Source: an uncultured Bacteroidota bacterium (GTDB lineage: Bacteria; Bacteroidota; Bacteroidia; UKL13-3). Taken from it: a DNA stretch of 14,476 nucleotides. How positions within the stretch are numbered: the first letter of the stretch is position 1; each line of letters begins with the position of its first letter. Made by a program: the position numbers and the translations under genes. The notes under the pieces were generated by a model, which saw nothing but the letters and a program-made list of their open reading frames with translations, was not told the origin of the DNA and made no database searches. Positions 1 to 7,173 of the stretch are shown piece by piece. The stretch covers positions 1 through 14,476 of the forward strand of contig CAIVPY010000280.1 of the NCBI GenBank assembly GCA_903907885.1. The letters run 5' to 3'.

Positions 1-388
1 AAACAAATGATGCGCCTGCAAGTGATACATTTGGACCAAAACCAAATTCGATTCCGCGTTTGTTTCTAATACCAATTAACAAATTTGCACTCGGCAAAAA
101 CTTACCTTGTTCAAGTCCACCTACTAATAAAACGCCTTCAACCAAACCTGCAGTGCCATTTGGAAGCGAGAAGTAACGTGTTTCAAATTGCCATCCAAAC
201 TGTGTAATAAAGGGATTGACATCATAATCTTTTTTTAGTTTTTCAGCTAATTTTCCAGGGGCAATGTATGTAAGTCCAACCCTTGGACCATCTAAGTTTA
301 TAGGAGTTATTATGCTGGGGTCGCTTGTTTGCGCTTTTGCAATTGTGCAAGAAAACAAAGCAAAAAAGAGTAAATTTTTAAATGTCAT
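1..388 (-). CDS. Secreted/outer-membrane protein, N-terminal part (3' end off the left edge)
   Basis: The frame is open from an ATG whose complement is at 386-388 down to base 1, giving at least 129 residues with no stop. The first 20 residues (MTFKNLLFFALFSCTIAKAQ) form a clear signal peptide: a basic residue near the start, a hydrophobic core, then an A-K-A-Q junction typical of Bacteroidota. The rest has alternating hydrophobic/polar stretches rich in Gly and aromatic residues (GFGPN, GWQFETRYF), as in outer-membrane beta-barrels. I do not recognise a named family. It probably lies in the outer membrane or periplasm; this is inferred from the signal peptide and composition. It faces away from the aminotransferase gene at 636, leaving a 247-bp divergent gap. 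No Shine-Dalgarno site is obvious. Confidence 0.8.
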   Translation of the reverse strand, partial: MTFKNLLFFALFSCTIAKAQTSDPSIITPINLDGPRVGLTYIAPGKLAEKLKKDYDVNPFITQFGWQFETRYFSLPNGTAGLVEGVLLVGGLEQGKFLPSANLLIGIRNKRGIEFGFGPNVSLAGASFV

Positions 389-413
389 AGCTTTATTAAA
401 CGATAAATTTTAA

Positions 414-440
414 GCAATATAATTTTTTGCAATATAATTT
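414..440. repeat. Two 12-bp direct repeats upstream of the left-edge gene
   Basis: GCAATATAATTT occurs at 414-425 and again, identically, at 429-440, a 15-bp period. The pair lies 26-52 bp upstream of the minus-strand start at 388, in the divergent intergenic region. Such spacing could hold a tandem regulator site, but in AT-rich DNA it may be chance or slippage. No exact TAnnTTTG box was found in this gap on either strand. Confidence 0.5.
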
Positions 441-635
441 AGCTAATGATCTATAATAAATAGATTAACTTACTTTTTCAAACGCATAAACACTATATCT
501 TTTGAAGAAATAAGCTGCACTGATTAAGAGTATCAATATATAAATTCTAAATCTATCATTCAAAAAACCAATTATATAAAGTTATATGCAAATATTTTCA
601 TTGAAATTAAACAGTAAATAGTAAATTGCTTTGAT

Positions 636-1790
636 ATGGAATTTCCTGGCTCAATAAAATCTAAATTACCCAAAAGCGGCACCAGCATCTTTGCTGTAAT
701 GACTACTTTGGCAAACGAACATCAAGCCATTAATCTTGCTCAGGGTTTCCCTGATTTTGAGGTGAACCCTAAATTAACAGAGCTAGTTTATCATTATATG
801 AAAGCGGGCATGAATCAATATGCACCTATGCCGGGTGTAATGAAACTTAGAGAAAAAATTGCTATTAAAACTGAGGAATTATATTCTGCTACCTACGACC
901 CAGATAAAGAAATAACCATTGTGCCAGGTGCTACACATGGCATTTTTGCTATCATTTCAGCTATGGTAAAAGAAGGCGATGAAGTGATTGTGTTAGAACC
1001 TTGTTATGATAGTTATGTGCCAGCCATTGAATTAAATGGTGGAAGAGCAGTATATGTGGAACTAAAACAACCTGATTATAAAGTGGATTGGAATGAGGTT
1101 AAAAAACTTATTAATTTTCACACCAAACTCATCATCATAAATACACCACACAACCCTAGCGGAAGCATTTTGAGTGCACAGGATATGCAGAAGTTAGAGA
1201 AACTAGTAAAGAACACAGATATAGTTATTGTAAGTGATGAAGTATATGAACACATCATTTTTGATGGAATAGAACATCAGAGTGTTGCTCGTTATCCAAA
1301 ACTTGCCGAAAGAAGTTTTATAGTATCATCATTCGGTAAAACCTATCACACCACAGGCTGGAAAATGGGATATATTTTGGCTCCTGCTAATTTAACTGTT
1401 GAGCTAAGAAAGGCACATCAATTCATTGCTTTTAGTACAAACACTCCTATACAATATGCTGTGGCCGATTACATGGATGACAAAGATGCTTACTTGCAAC
1501 TCAATGCATTTTACCAAGAAAAAAGAGACTATTTTAGGGCATTAATCAAAGGTTCTAAATTTAAATTGATGCCTTGTCAAGGTTCATATTTTCAACTATT
1601 GCAATACAGTAAAATAACCCAGGAAAAAGACCTTGACTTTGCAAAAAGGTTAACCATTGAACATAAGGTAGCAAGTATTCCCGTTTCAGTTTTTTACCAT
1701 AAACAAAACGACCACAATGTACTTCGTTTTTGTTTTGCCAAAGGAAATGTAACACTTGAAAAAGCTGCTGAACGCTTATTGAAAATATAA
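636..1790 (+). CDS. PLP-dependent methionine/glutamine-type aminotransferase (YbdL/KAT family)
   Basis: A 384-residue fold-type I (class I/II) aminotransferase of usual family length. Visible motifs are NLAQGFPDF at 33-41, NPSG at 173-176, the PLP-contacting SDEVYEH at 200-206, the Schiff-base lysine K235 in SSFGKTYHTTGWK, and R364 in NVLRFCF, expected to bind the substrate carboxylate. The sequence best resembles E. coli YbdL (methionine aminotransferase) and eukaryotic kynurenine/glutamine transaminases, which convert ketomethylthiobutyrate plus glutamine to methionine plus 2-oxoglutaramate. The substrate is inferred from family and neighbour: the omega-amidase gene starts 2 bp after the stop, and that enzyme consumes the oxoglutaramate. 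Expected in the cytoplasm. ATG 636 places the G-F-P-D motif where it normally lies. Kynurenine or aspartate transamination remains possible. Confidence 0.93.
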   Translation: MEFPGSIKSKLPKSGTSIFAVMTTLANEHQAINLAQGFPDFEVNPKLTELVYHYMKAGMNQYAPMPGVMKLREKIAIKTEELYSATYDPDKEITIVPGATHGIFAIISAMVKEGDEVIVLEPCYDSYVPAIELNGGRAVYVELKQPDYKVDWNEVKKLINFHTKLIIINTPHNPSGSILSAQDMQKLEKLVKNTDIVIVSDEVYEHIIFDGIEHQSVARYPKLAERSFIVSSFGKTYHTTGWKMGYILAPANLTVELRKAHQFIAFSTNTPIQYAVADYMDDKDAYLQLNAFYQEKRDYFRALIKGSKFKLMPCQGSYFQLLQYSKITQEKDLDFAKRLTIEHKVASIPVSVFYHKQNDHNVLRFCFAKGNVTLEKAAERLLKI

Positions 1791-1792
1791 AT

Positions 1793-2566
1793 ATGGAACT
1801 AAAGGTAACTACTATTCAAAGTCACTTACATTGGGAAAACCCAAAAGCCAATTTGAATATGTTTGAAGCTAAAATAGCTAACATCCAGAACACCGACTTG
1901 ATTGTGTTACCCGAGATGTTTACCACTGGATTTACCATGAATGCCAAGCTTTTTGCTGAAACCATGCAAGGTGAAACCATTGATTGGATGAAGAAACAAG
2001 CGCAGAATAAAAATGCAGCCATTTGTGGTAGTGCAATTATTAAGAATGACGAAGGCAATTATGTAAATCGTTTTTTATTTGTAACCCAAGATGAAATTCA
2101 TTACTACGACAAGGCACATCTTTTCAGAATGGGTGACGAAAATAATCACTATGTAAAAGGCAATATTCAAAAAATTATTACCTACAAAGGATTCAACATA
2201 GCACCAATGGTTTGTTATGATTTGCGTTTTCCAGTTTGGATGCGTAGAACAGAAACCTTCAATTATGATGTGTTGATATTTGTTGCCAACTGGCCACAGC
2301 GAAGAGCCGAGCATTGGAAAGCATTGCTCACAGCCAGAGCTATCGAAAACCAAGCCTATGTGGTAGGGGTAAACCGTATAGGTAACGATGGAAACAGCAT
2401 ACTCCATTCGGGTGATACATCTGTGATTAGTCCTTTAGGCGAAATTTTATATAGGAAAACAGAAGAAGAAGACATTAAAACACATACACTCTCAAAAAGT
2501 GTTCTTACCGATTATCGAAATGCATTCCCTGTAGAAAAAGATGCTGATAGTTTTGAGATAATGTAG
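1793..2566 (+). CDS. Carbon-nitrogen hydrolase, omega-amidase type (YafV/Nit2-like)
   Basis: A 257-residue single-domain nitrilase-superfamily enzyme. The catalytic triad is visible: E41 in LPEMFTTGF, K107 in YDKAHLF and the nucleophile C141 in MVCYDLRFP. The further motif NWPQRRAEHW (166-175) and the 'GDTS' segment (207-210) are typical of the omega-amidase branch, which hydrolyses 2-oxoglutaramate and 2-oxosuccinamate to 2-oxoglutarate or oxaloacetate plus ammonia. The start codon is 2 bp after the stop of the transaminase, with no separate Shine-Dalgarno site, so translational coupling and one mRNA are likely. Together the two genes give a transamination made irreversible by removal of the amide. 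Branch assignment rests on motifs plus context. The gene is convergent with the hicBA module. Confidence 0.92.
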   Translation: MELKVTTIQSHLHWENPKANLNMFEAKIANIQNTDLIVLPEMFTTGFTMNAKLFAETMQGETIDWMKKQAQNKNAAICGSAIIKNDEGNYVNRFLFVTQDEIHYYDKAHLFRMGDENNHYVKGNIQKIITYKGFNIAPMVCYDLRFPVWMRRTETFNYDVLIFVANWPQRRAEHWKALLTARAIENQAYVVGVNRIGNDGNSILHSGDTSVISPLGEILYRKTEEEDIKTHTLSKSVLTDYRNAFPVEKDADSFEIM

Positions 2567-2642
2567 AAGGGATGCTTCTCTCCTCCGAGTGTGTCAAACA
2601 GAGTAGTCATTCCCATTTGAATACCGAGTGAAAACATTTATA

Positions 2643-2655
2643 GGGTTTTGAACCC
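2643..2655. terminator. Short perfect hairpin between convergent genes (possible terminator)
   Basis: GGGTT (2643-2647) and AACCC (2651-2655) form a perfect 5-bp stem with a 3-nt loop, placed between the plus-strand omega-amidase gene (ends 2566) and minus-strand hicA (ends 2658). No U-tract follows on either strand, so a role in termination is only suggested by position. Confidence 0.25.
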
Positions 2656-2657
2656 AA

Positions 2658-2867
2658 CTACAAACCAATCTCGGATTTTTCGATACCTGCTTGTTTTAAA
2701 ATAGCCAAGAAAGTTCCTTTTTTCATATCCTTGCCACCATGAACAGGAACTATGATGGTTTTGTTAGTTATGGGATTGTAATATAATTGATGAGAGCCTT
2801 TTGTTCTTTTATAAAAGAATCCAAACTTCTCCAAAATCTTAATAAGGTATTTGGGAGAAAGGTTCAT
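2658..2867 (-). CDS. hicA: HicA-type mRNA interferase toxin
   Basis: A 69-residue protein with the whole HicA (YcfA-like) pattern: an N-terminal helix, then GFFYKRTKGSHQLYY (residues 16-30) carrying the catalytic histidine H26 in G-S-H, then the strand TIIVPVHGGKDMKKGT and a C-terminal helix ILKQAGI. HicA is a small double-stranded-RNA-binding-fold ribonuclease that cleaves mRNA and is held inactive by HicB. The gene is second in its transcript. Its ATG (complement of 2865-2867) overlaps the hicB stop by 4 nt in an ATGA arrangement, so the two are probably translationally coupled. It looks intact, with the catalytic His present. The order antitoxin-then-toxin is the reverse of E. coli hicAB. 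Confidence 0.93.
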   Translation of the reverse strand: MNLSPKYLIKILEKFGFFYKRTKGSHQLYYNPITNKTIIVPVHGGKDMKKGTFLAILKQAGIEKSEIGL

Positions 2868-3088
2868 GCAAATTCAAAGTTAACCGTATGTTCTAATGTA
2901 TTCGTATCATCAGGTATGGGTTCGTTTCTTTCAACTAATTCTTCTACATAAAGTTCAATGGCTTCTTTAGCCATTGAAATAGCTTCATCTTCGTTTTCGC
3001 CATAGGTAATACAACCAGGCAAAGCAGGTACAGAAACGGTGTAGCCACCTTCATCCTCTTTGTGTAAATGTATTTTGTATGTGTACAT
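2864..3088 (-). CDS. hicB: HicB-type antitoxin, short form
   Basis: A 74-residue protein matching the HicB partial RNase H-like fold: an N-terminal strand (YTYKIHLHKEDEGGYTVSVP), the family loop LPGCITYGENEDEA (23-36), and a helix KEAIELYVEELVE (41-53), ending in a short beta tail. It would bind and block the HicA made from the overlapping gene downstream. Many HicB proteins carry an added C-terminal ribbon-helix-helix or helix-turn-helix domain for autoregulation; after the helix only about 20 residues remain here, so no DNA-binding domain is visible. Autoregulation, if any, would have to work through the HicA-HicB complex or another protein. The start is the only good ATG; a TAnnTTTG box lies 17 nt upstream. 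Confidence 0.92.
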   Translation of the reverse strand: MYTYKIHLHKEDEGGYTVSVPALPGCITYGENEDEAISMAKEAIELYVEELVERNEPIPDDTNTLEHTVNFEFA

Positions 3089-3091
3089 CGT

Positions 3092-3113
3092 TTTGTTTTA
3101 TTAAACAAATATA
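3092..3113 (-). promoter_or_regulatory. hicBA promoter -7 box overlapping a palindromic possible operator
   Basis: Read on the minus strand, TATATTTG (complement of 3106-3113) matches the Bacteroidetes -7 consensus TAnnTTTG exactly, 17 nt before the hicB ATG. A perfect inverted repeat TTTGTTT (3092-3098), 4-nt spacer, AAACAAA (3103-3109) overlaps the box. A protein bound there would cover the promoter. No convincing -33 TTG was found at the usual 19-21 bp spacing. Confidence 0.5.
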
Positions 3114-3143
3114 AAAATTGTTATAGAAAATAACGAGATAAAT

Positions 3144-4583
3144 TTACTTCGGAGCCTCGTAAGCACCCATACTAGGCTTCACAATATTTCGACTTAGACC
3201 TTTTAAATCCTGAAAGAACTTATAGCTTACAATACTTGCCCCTGCTTGGCTGCATGGAGATGGACCTGTAATCTCATAATTGTTGTTGAATACATCCACA
3301 AACAAGGGGTCTGCATTAATCAAATTATTATTCACATTCAGCCCTTCCAATTGGGTTTTGATGAGGTTATTTTTTACTGTTTTGCTTGTTACTTTTTTAC
3401 CTTCAGGATCTTCATTAAAAGCAATCTCGTCATCCAATGAACCATATATGATATTGTTGGTTACATTATATGAAAGTGGAAATGCAAACACAATGTTCTT
3501 CAATGAATCTCGAACTGGTGAATTGCTTAATATGAATGAAGGGTCTTGTCTGCCTGCACTTGAACCCAAAGAAGCAAATGTATTATTGATTAATTGGTAG
3601 TCTCCTCCATAGTCAGCAGCAAATGAATAAATACCTGAATTGAACACCAAATTATTGGTAGCTTTTAAACTAGATGTATAAGCCAAAATACCCACCGCTG
3701 ATGAGTTTTTGATAATTGATTGATCTAATGTCAACTTGGGATTGGTGTCTGATGCCAATGAATCCAAACGAATACCAATATAAGCATTCTTAATAACAGC
3801 ACCCTTGATGATATTGTTTTTGCTTGTGGTTAAAAAGTGAATGCCTTCCCACTGGCCTGCCACATCTTTATAGTCATTTTCCAATCTATCGCCTTGAAAA
3901 ACCACAGGGTTATCAAAGGTTCCATTTACTTTCAAAGTGCCTTGCACATATATTTTGGAATTGATATGACTGTATATTTGAGCCCCCGCAGCTATGGTTA
4001 ATGTTGTGCCAGTTGGCACTAAAACTGAGTTATAAATAACATAAGGCTTTCCCGCTGGCCATGTAATTTGTTTATTGCTTTCTAAAACCGAGTCATTAAT
4101 AAAATTAGCATTTTGACCATAGCCAAAAATCACCACACTTTGTTTGTTGCCATTGGTTTCAAACAAGATATTATCTGCTATTGGGTAAGGTAGGTTATTG
4201 TTAAATTGTGTTGCCGAATCAGGATAAACCTGCACAAAAATAAAGATGCTGTCTTTACCCATGATTTCGATATCATTGAAAACCTTTCCTGGCTGACCAT
4301 TCACATTGAGTTTAAAAACAGAAGCAGTGGTATTGCCCGCCAATTTTATGTTTGTCTTGATGGCATTTTCATCTGGGTTAGTCACCCTTAATTGAAAGGT
4401 AATAGAGCGGGGTGTATTGGGAACGTTACTGCTCAACTTGCTAAATAGGGTATCAAACAATACCGAGTCACTTGAGAATTTTAGCATTACCCTATTTTTG
4501 GTAAACTCCAAATCTTTTCTGCATGCACTTAGTGCAATAAGAAAAAATAGGCTAAAGTATATGGCTATGTTTTTTTTATTCAT
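3144..4583 (-). CDS. Lipoprotein with right-handed beta-helix domain
   Basis: A 479-residue protein from the ATG at 4583. The N-terminus is a lipoprotein signal: lysines, a hydrophobic core, then lipobox LSAC with the lipidated cysteine at residue 21. A TTG at 4601 would add six residues, but the ATG gives a better signal peptide. C-R-K-D-L-E after the cysteine resembles the charged surface-export signals of Bacteroidota lipoproteins (inferred). From about residue 170 the sequence has repeated short strands with Asn ladders (INNTF, VTNNIIYGS, VKNNLIKT, VNNNLINADPLF), characteristic of right-handed parallel beta-helices, and it ends SMGAYEAPK, as in choice-of-anchor-type proteins. No catalytic residues are evident, so polysaccharide binding or lyase activity is only a guess. 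It lies 187 bp downstream of the thioesterase gene on the same strand and probably has its own promoter. Confidence 0.85.
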   Translation of the reverse strand: MNKKNIAIYFSLFFLIALSACRKDLEFTKNRVMLKFSSDSVLFDTLFSKLSSNVPNTPRSITFQLRVTNPDENAIKTNIKLAGNTTASVFKLNVNGQPGKVFNDIEIMGKDSIFIFVQVYPDSATQFNNNLPYPIADNILFETNGNKQSVVIFGYGQNANFINDSVLESNKQITWPAGKPYVIYNSVLVPTGTTLTIAAGAQIYSHINSKIYVQGTLKVNGTFDNPVVFQGDRLENDYKDVAGQWEGIHFLTTSKNNIIKGAVIKNAYIGIRLDSLASDTNPKLTLDQSIIKNSSAVGILAYTSSLKATNNLVFNSGIYSFAADYGGDYQLINNTFASLGSSAGRQDPSFILSNSPVRDSLKNIVFAFPLSYNVTNNIIYGSLDDEIAFNEDPEGKKVTSKTVKNNLIKTQLEGLNVNNNLINADPLFVDVFNNNYEITGPSPCSQAGASIVSYKFFQDLKGLSRNIVKPSMGAYEAPK

Positions 4584-4664
4584 TTTTTCAAGGCTTGGCA
4601 AATGGTGTTGGCCTATTTATCTATATTTAATCTTGGTTAGAAACATACACCTTAGCTTGCCCTA

Positions 4665-4691
4665 GATCCTTCGACTCCGCTCAGGATGACA
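4665..4691. repeat. Short imperfect palindrome of a widely dispersed type
   Basis: ATCCT (4666-4670) and AGGAT (4683-4687) bracket the 12-nt centre TCGACTCCGCTC. This 'CCTTCGACTCCGCTCAGG' motif recurs in intergenic DNA of many Bacteroidota genomes (recalled, not searched). It sits between two same-strand genes, upstream of the lipoprotein. It is GC-richer than its surroundings, as expected of an inserted dispersed element. Confidence 0.5.
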
Positions 4692-4770
4692 ACGCACAAG
4701 TGGGAATATGTTTGCTATAATTTCTATTCTTTTTTCAATTCAGCATTCAAAATTCGTAATTCCTAATTAT

Positions 4771-5187
4771 TTAAATGCTATAACGCTCCTTTATCCAATC
4801 TGGTATGAGCTCAGCCCTGCCTGTTGTCAAACTAACCATGGTATAATTAAAATACCCGCTGCTACAGGATTTATCGGTACTTAGCTTCACAATATCGTAA
4901 CAAACTTTCACACCATCTTTATGCATTTCGTCAATCCAAGTAATAATTTTCATTTCGTCACCTAAAAGCAGAGGTCGCTTAAACTCGATGAAAGTATTTT
5001 TTATGACCCAACCATAACCATGTTTAATAAATTCTTGCATGGGCATTTTATAATTTAGCTCCATTTGCTCGTATCTTGCAGCTAACACATAATCAATGTA
5101 TTTACTGCTGTGTACATGGTTATTCATGTCGATATCGTCAGGGCGAACTTTTAAAATGCTCTCAAATTTTGAACGATTAGCTTCCAT
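4771..5187 (-). CDS. Acyl-CoA thioesterase, hotdog fold (4HBT/YbgC-like)
   Basis: A 138-residue single hotdog domain. The signature is DDIDMNNHVHSSKYIDYVLAAR (residues 17-38, given here as key parts): D20 aligns with the catalytic aspartate of 4-hydroxybenzoyl-CoA thioesterases, and N23-H24-V25 with the usual G-H-V. Later segments IEFKRPLLLGDEM (67-79) and ITWIDEM (81-87) match the central strands of the fold. Such enzymes hydrolyse fatty- or aryl-CoA thioesters in the cytoplasm; the substrate cannot be read from sequence. The gene is divergent from mutL with a 73-bp gap. A near-match -7 box (TATATTCG, complement of 5197-5204) lies just upstream of the ATG but has no partner -33. Length is normal for the family. 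Confidence 0.88.
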   Translation of the reverse strand: MEANRSKFESILKVRPDDIDMNNHVHSSKYIDYVLAARYEQMELNYKMPMQEFIKHGYGWVIKNTFIEFKRPLLLGDEMKIITWIDEMHKDGVKVCYDIVKLSTDKSCSSGYFNYTMVSLTTGRAELIPDWIKERYSI

Positions 5188-5260
5188 AATTTGAGGCGAA
5201 TATAAAATCTATTTCAGAATATGCCTTTTTATTCGGTTTTTTGCGTTGCAGAAAGAGAAG

Positions 5261-7096
5261 ATGTCAGACATAATTAAACTATTACCCGATCATGTAGCTA
5301 ACCAAATTGCAGCCGGTGAAGTGATTCAAAGGCCTGCTAGTGTGGTGAAGGAATTGCTCGACAACGCCATAGATGCCCAAAGCACAGAAATCAAATTGAT
5401 TTTGCGCGATGCAGGCAAGGCTTTGGTGCAGGTAATAGACAACGGCATAGGCATGAGCCCTACCGATGCTCGTATGTGTTGGGAAAGGCATGCCACCTCC
5501 AAAATATCAAGTAGTGAAGATATTTTTAAAATAAAAACCATGGGCTTCAGAGGCGAGGCATTGGCCAGTATGGCTTCTGTGGCTCATGTCGAATTGAAAA
5601 CCAAGCGCGAAGAGGATTCTTTAGGAACTCTTATTTTGATAGAAGGTAGCGAGGTGAAGAAGCAAGAGAATATTGCCGCATCTGTTGGTACAAGCATAGC
5701 CGTAAAAAACCTATTCTTTAATGTGCCAGCTCGCAGAAATTTTCTCAAATCCAATCCTGTGGAGTTGCGCCATATCATTGATGAGTATACCCGTGCAGCG
5801 CTTGCCAATCCTCAAATTGCTTTTAGTTTGTGGCATAATGACGATGAAAGTTTTAATCTAAAAAAAGCAAGTCAATTACAGCGTATTTGTGATATCTATG
5901 CCGATAAAAACAAAGACAATTTATTGCCCTGTGAAGAAGAAACCAGCATCATCAATGTAAGTGGATTTATTGGTAAACCAGAGTTGGCAAAAAAAATGCG
6001 TGGTGAGCAGTTCTTTTTTGTAAACAAGCGATTTATTAAAGATGCTTACCTAAACCATGCTGTCACCAGTTCTTTCGAGGGTATGATAAGCAAAGAACAA
6101 TATCCATTTTATTGTATCTTTATCGAAATCAATCCTGCACAAATAGATATCAATATTCATCCAACCAAGACTGAATTAAAGTTTGAGGATGAAAAAAACG
6201 TATACCAAATCATCAGAGCCATTACCCGCAAGGCTTTGGGCGATTTTCATGTAGCGCCAAAAATCAATGAATTTGACGATAACCAATTCATGAATTTTCA
6301 GATTAAACAATCTGATTATGGCAATATGGTATCTCAACAAAACTCCCAAAAAGATGCTACCATCAGAGAAGAGCGCAACTATGGCAGGGGTTCTGATTTT
6401 GTAAAAAAAGACAATAACCAAGATTGGAAACAGATATATGAAATAGCACGTAGTGAGAAAAGTTCTCGTCCACAATTGTTCGAATTGCCTGGCATCACTA
6501 GCAAAATTGCGATGCCTGAGCCCGAACCTGAAACTACTGTAGCCCAAAGTATTTTTCAATTGCACCATGCTTACATCGTTTCGCAAGTAAAAAGTGGCTT
6601 GATGTTGATTGACCAACAAGCGGCACATGAGCGAATTTTGTATGAAAAGAACTTGTATGCTTTGCAAAAAAATCCTGCTGTCAGTCAGCAGAAATTATTT
6701 CCAAAAGCGGTGCATTTAAATGCAGGTGATGAGAGTATATTGCTTGAAATATTACCTGAAATTCGTGCCCTTGGATTTGATATAAATGAGTTTGGCAAAA
6801 ACACTTTTGTGCTAAATGGTGTGCCTGCTGAATTGAACCATGTGAATGAAGAACAAGTGTTGCAAGAGTTAATTGAAAACTATAAAAACACTAGAGGGGC
6901 GCAAAATAACAAACACGAAAGCGTGGCACGGAGTTTGGCGAAACAAGCTGCGGTGAAAGCCGGTAACAGACTAAGCTTAGAAGAAATGAACCAACTGATA
7001 GATGAACTTTTTGCGTGCAAAGAACCCACCTATTCTCCTGATGGTAAACCTTGCTTAAGAATGCTTAGTCTAGATGATGTTAAAAGACTTTTTTAG
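5261..7096 (+). CDS. mutL: DNA mismatch repair protein MutL
   Basis: From ATG 5261 the protein is 611 residues. I prefer this to a TTG at 5246 because MutL proteins begin a few residues before the LP..VANQIAAGE segment and because the purine-rich AGAGAAG lies directly upstream. The GHKL ATPase is complete: E31 and N35 in KELLDNAIDA, DNGIGM at 60-65, GFRGEAL at 95-101, then VNKRFI (254-259) and DINIHPTK (296-303). A low-complexity linker (about 340-425) leads to the C-terminal dimerisation domain. MutL couples MutS mismatch recognition to strand incision. The endonuclease motif DQHA(X)2E(X)4E appears as DQQAAHERILYE (451-462). The later zinc motifs read AKQ (560-562) and SPDGKP (592-597) instead of ACK and CPHGRP, so nicking activity is uncertain. 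A rhomboid gene follows 77 bp downstream. Confidence 0.97.
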   Translation: MSDIIKLLPDHVANQIAAGEVIQRPASVVKELLDNAIDAQSTEIKLILRDAGKALVQVIDNGIGMSPTDARMCWERHATSKISSSEDIFKIKTMGFRGEALASMASVAHVELKTKREEDSLGTLILIEGSEVKKQENIAASVGTSIAVKNLFFNVPARRNFLKSNPVELRHIIDEYTRAALANPQIAFSLWHNDDESFNLKKASQLQRICDIYADKNKDNLLPCEEETSIINVSGFIGKPELAKKMRGEQFFFVNKRFIKDAYLNHAVTSSFEGMISKEQYPFYCIFIEINPAQIDINIHPTKTELKFEDEKNVYQIIRAITRKALGDFHVAPKINEFDDNQFMNFQIKQSDYGNMVSQQNSQKDATIREERNYGRGSDFVKKDNNQDWKQIYEIARSEKSSRPQLFELPGITSKIAMPEPEPETTVAQSIFQLHHAYIVSQVKSGLMLIDQQAAHERILYEKNLYALQKNPAVSQQKLFPKAVHLNAGDESILLEILPEIRALGFDINEFGKNTFVLNGVPAELNHVNEEQVLQELIENYKNTRGAQNNKHESVARSLAKQAAVKAGNRLSLEEMNQLIDELFACKEPTYSPDGKPCLRMLSLDDVKRLF

Positions 7097-7173
7097 AAAT
7101 GCGGAATACGAAGTGACAAAAATGCGAAATGAATATTAAATAACCCTATAAACAAACAACTGACAACTAACAC

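Noticed and set aside
3280..3600. A 106-codon plus-strand frame opposite the lipoprotein gene
   Set aside because: It is contained in the lipoprotein coding region, without start signals or family resemblance.
4584..4601. TTG start adding six residues to the lipoprotein
   Set aside because: ATG 4583 gives a standard lipoprotein signal (MNKKN, core, LSAC), and the extra MPSLEK would put a negative charge before it.
4707..4714. Plus-strand TATGTTTG match to the -7 promoter box
   Set aside because: The nearest plus-strand gene starts about 550 bp away, beyond the minus-strand thioesterase gene, and no -33 element was seen. Probably chance in AT-rich DNA.
5246..5260. TTG start adding five residues to MutL
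   Set aside because: ATG 5261 has a purine-rich stretch just upstream and gives the normal MutL N-terminal length.
6176..6667. A 163-codon open frame antisense to mutL
   Set aside because: It lies wholly inside a clearly coding mutL, shows no family features and is what antisense of an AT-biased coding gene often gives.
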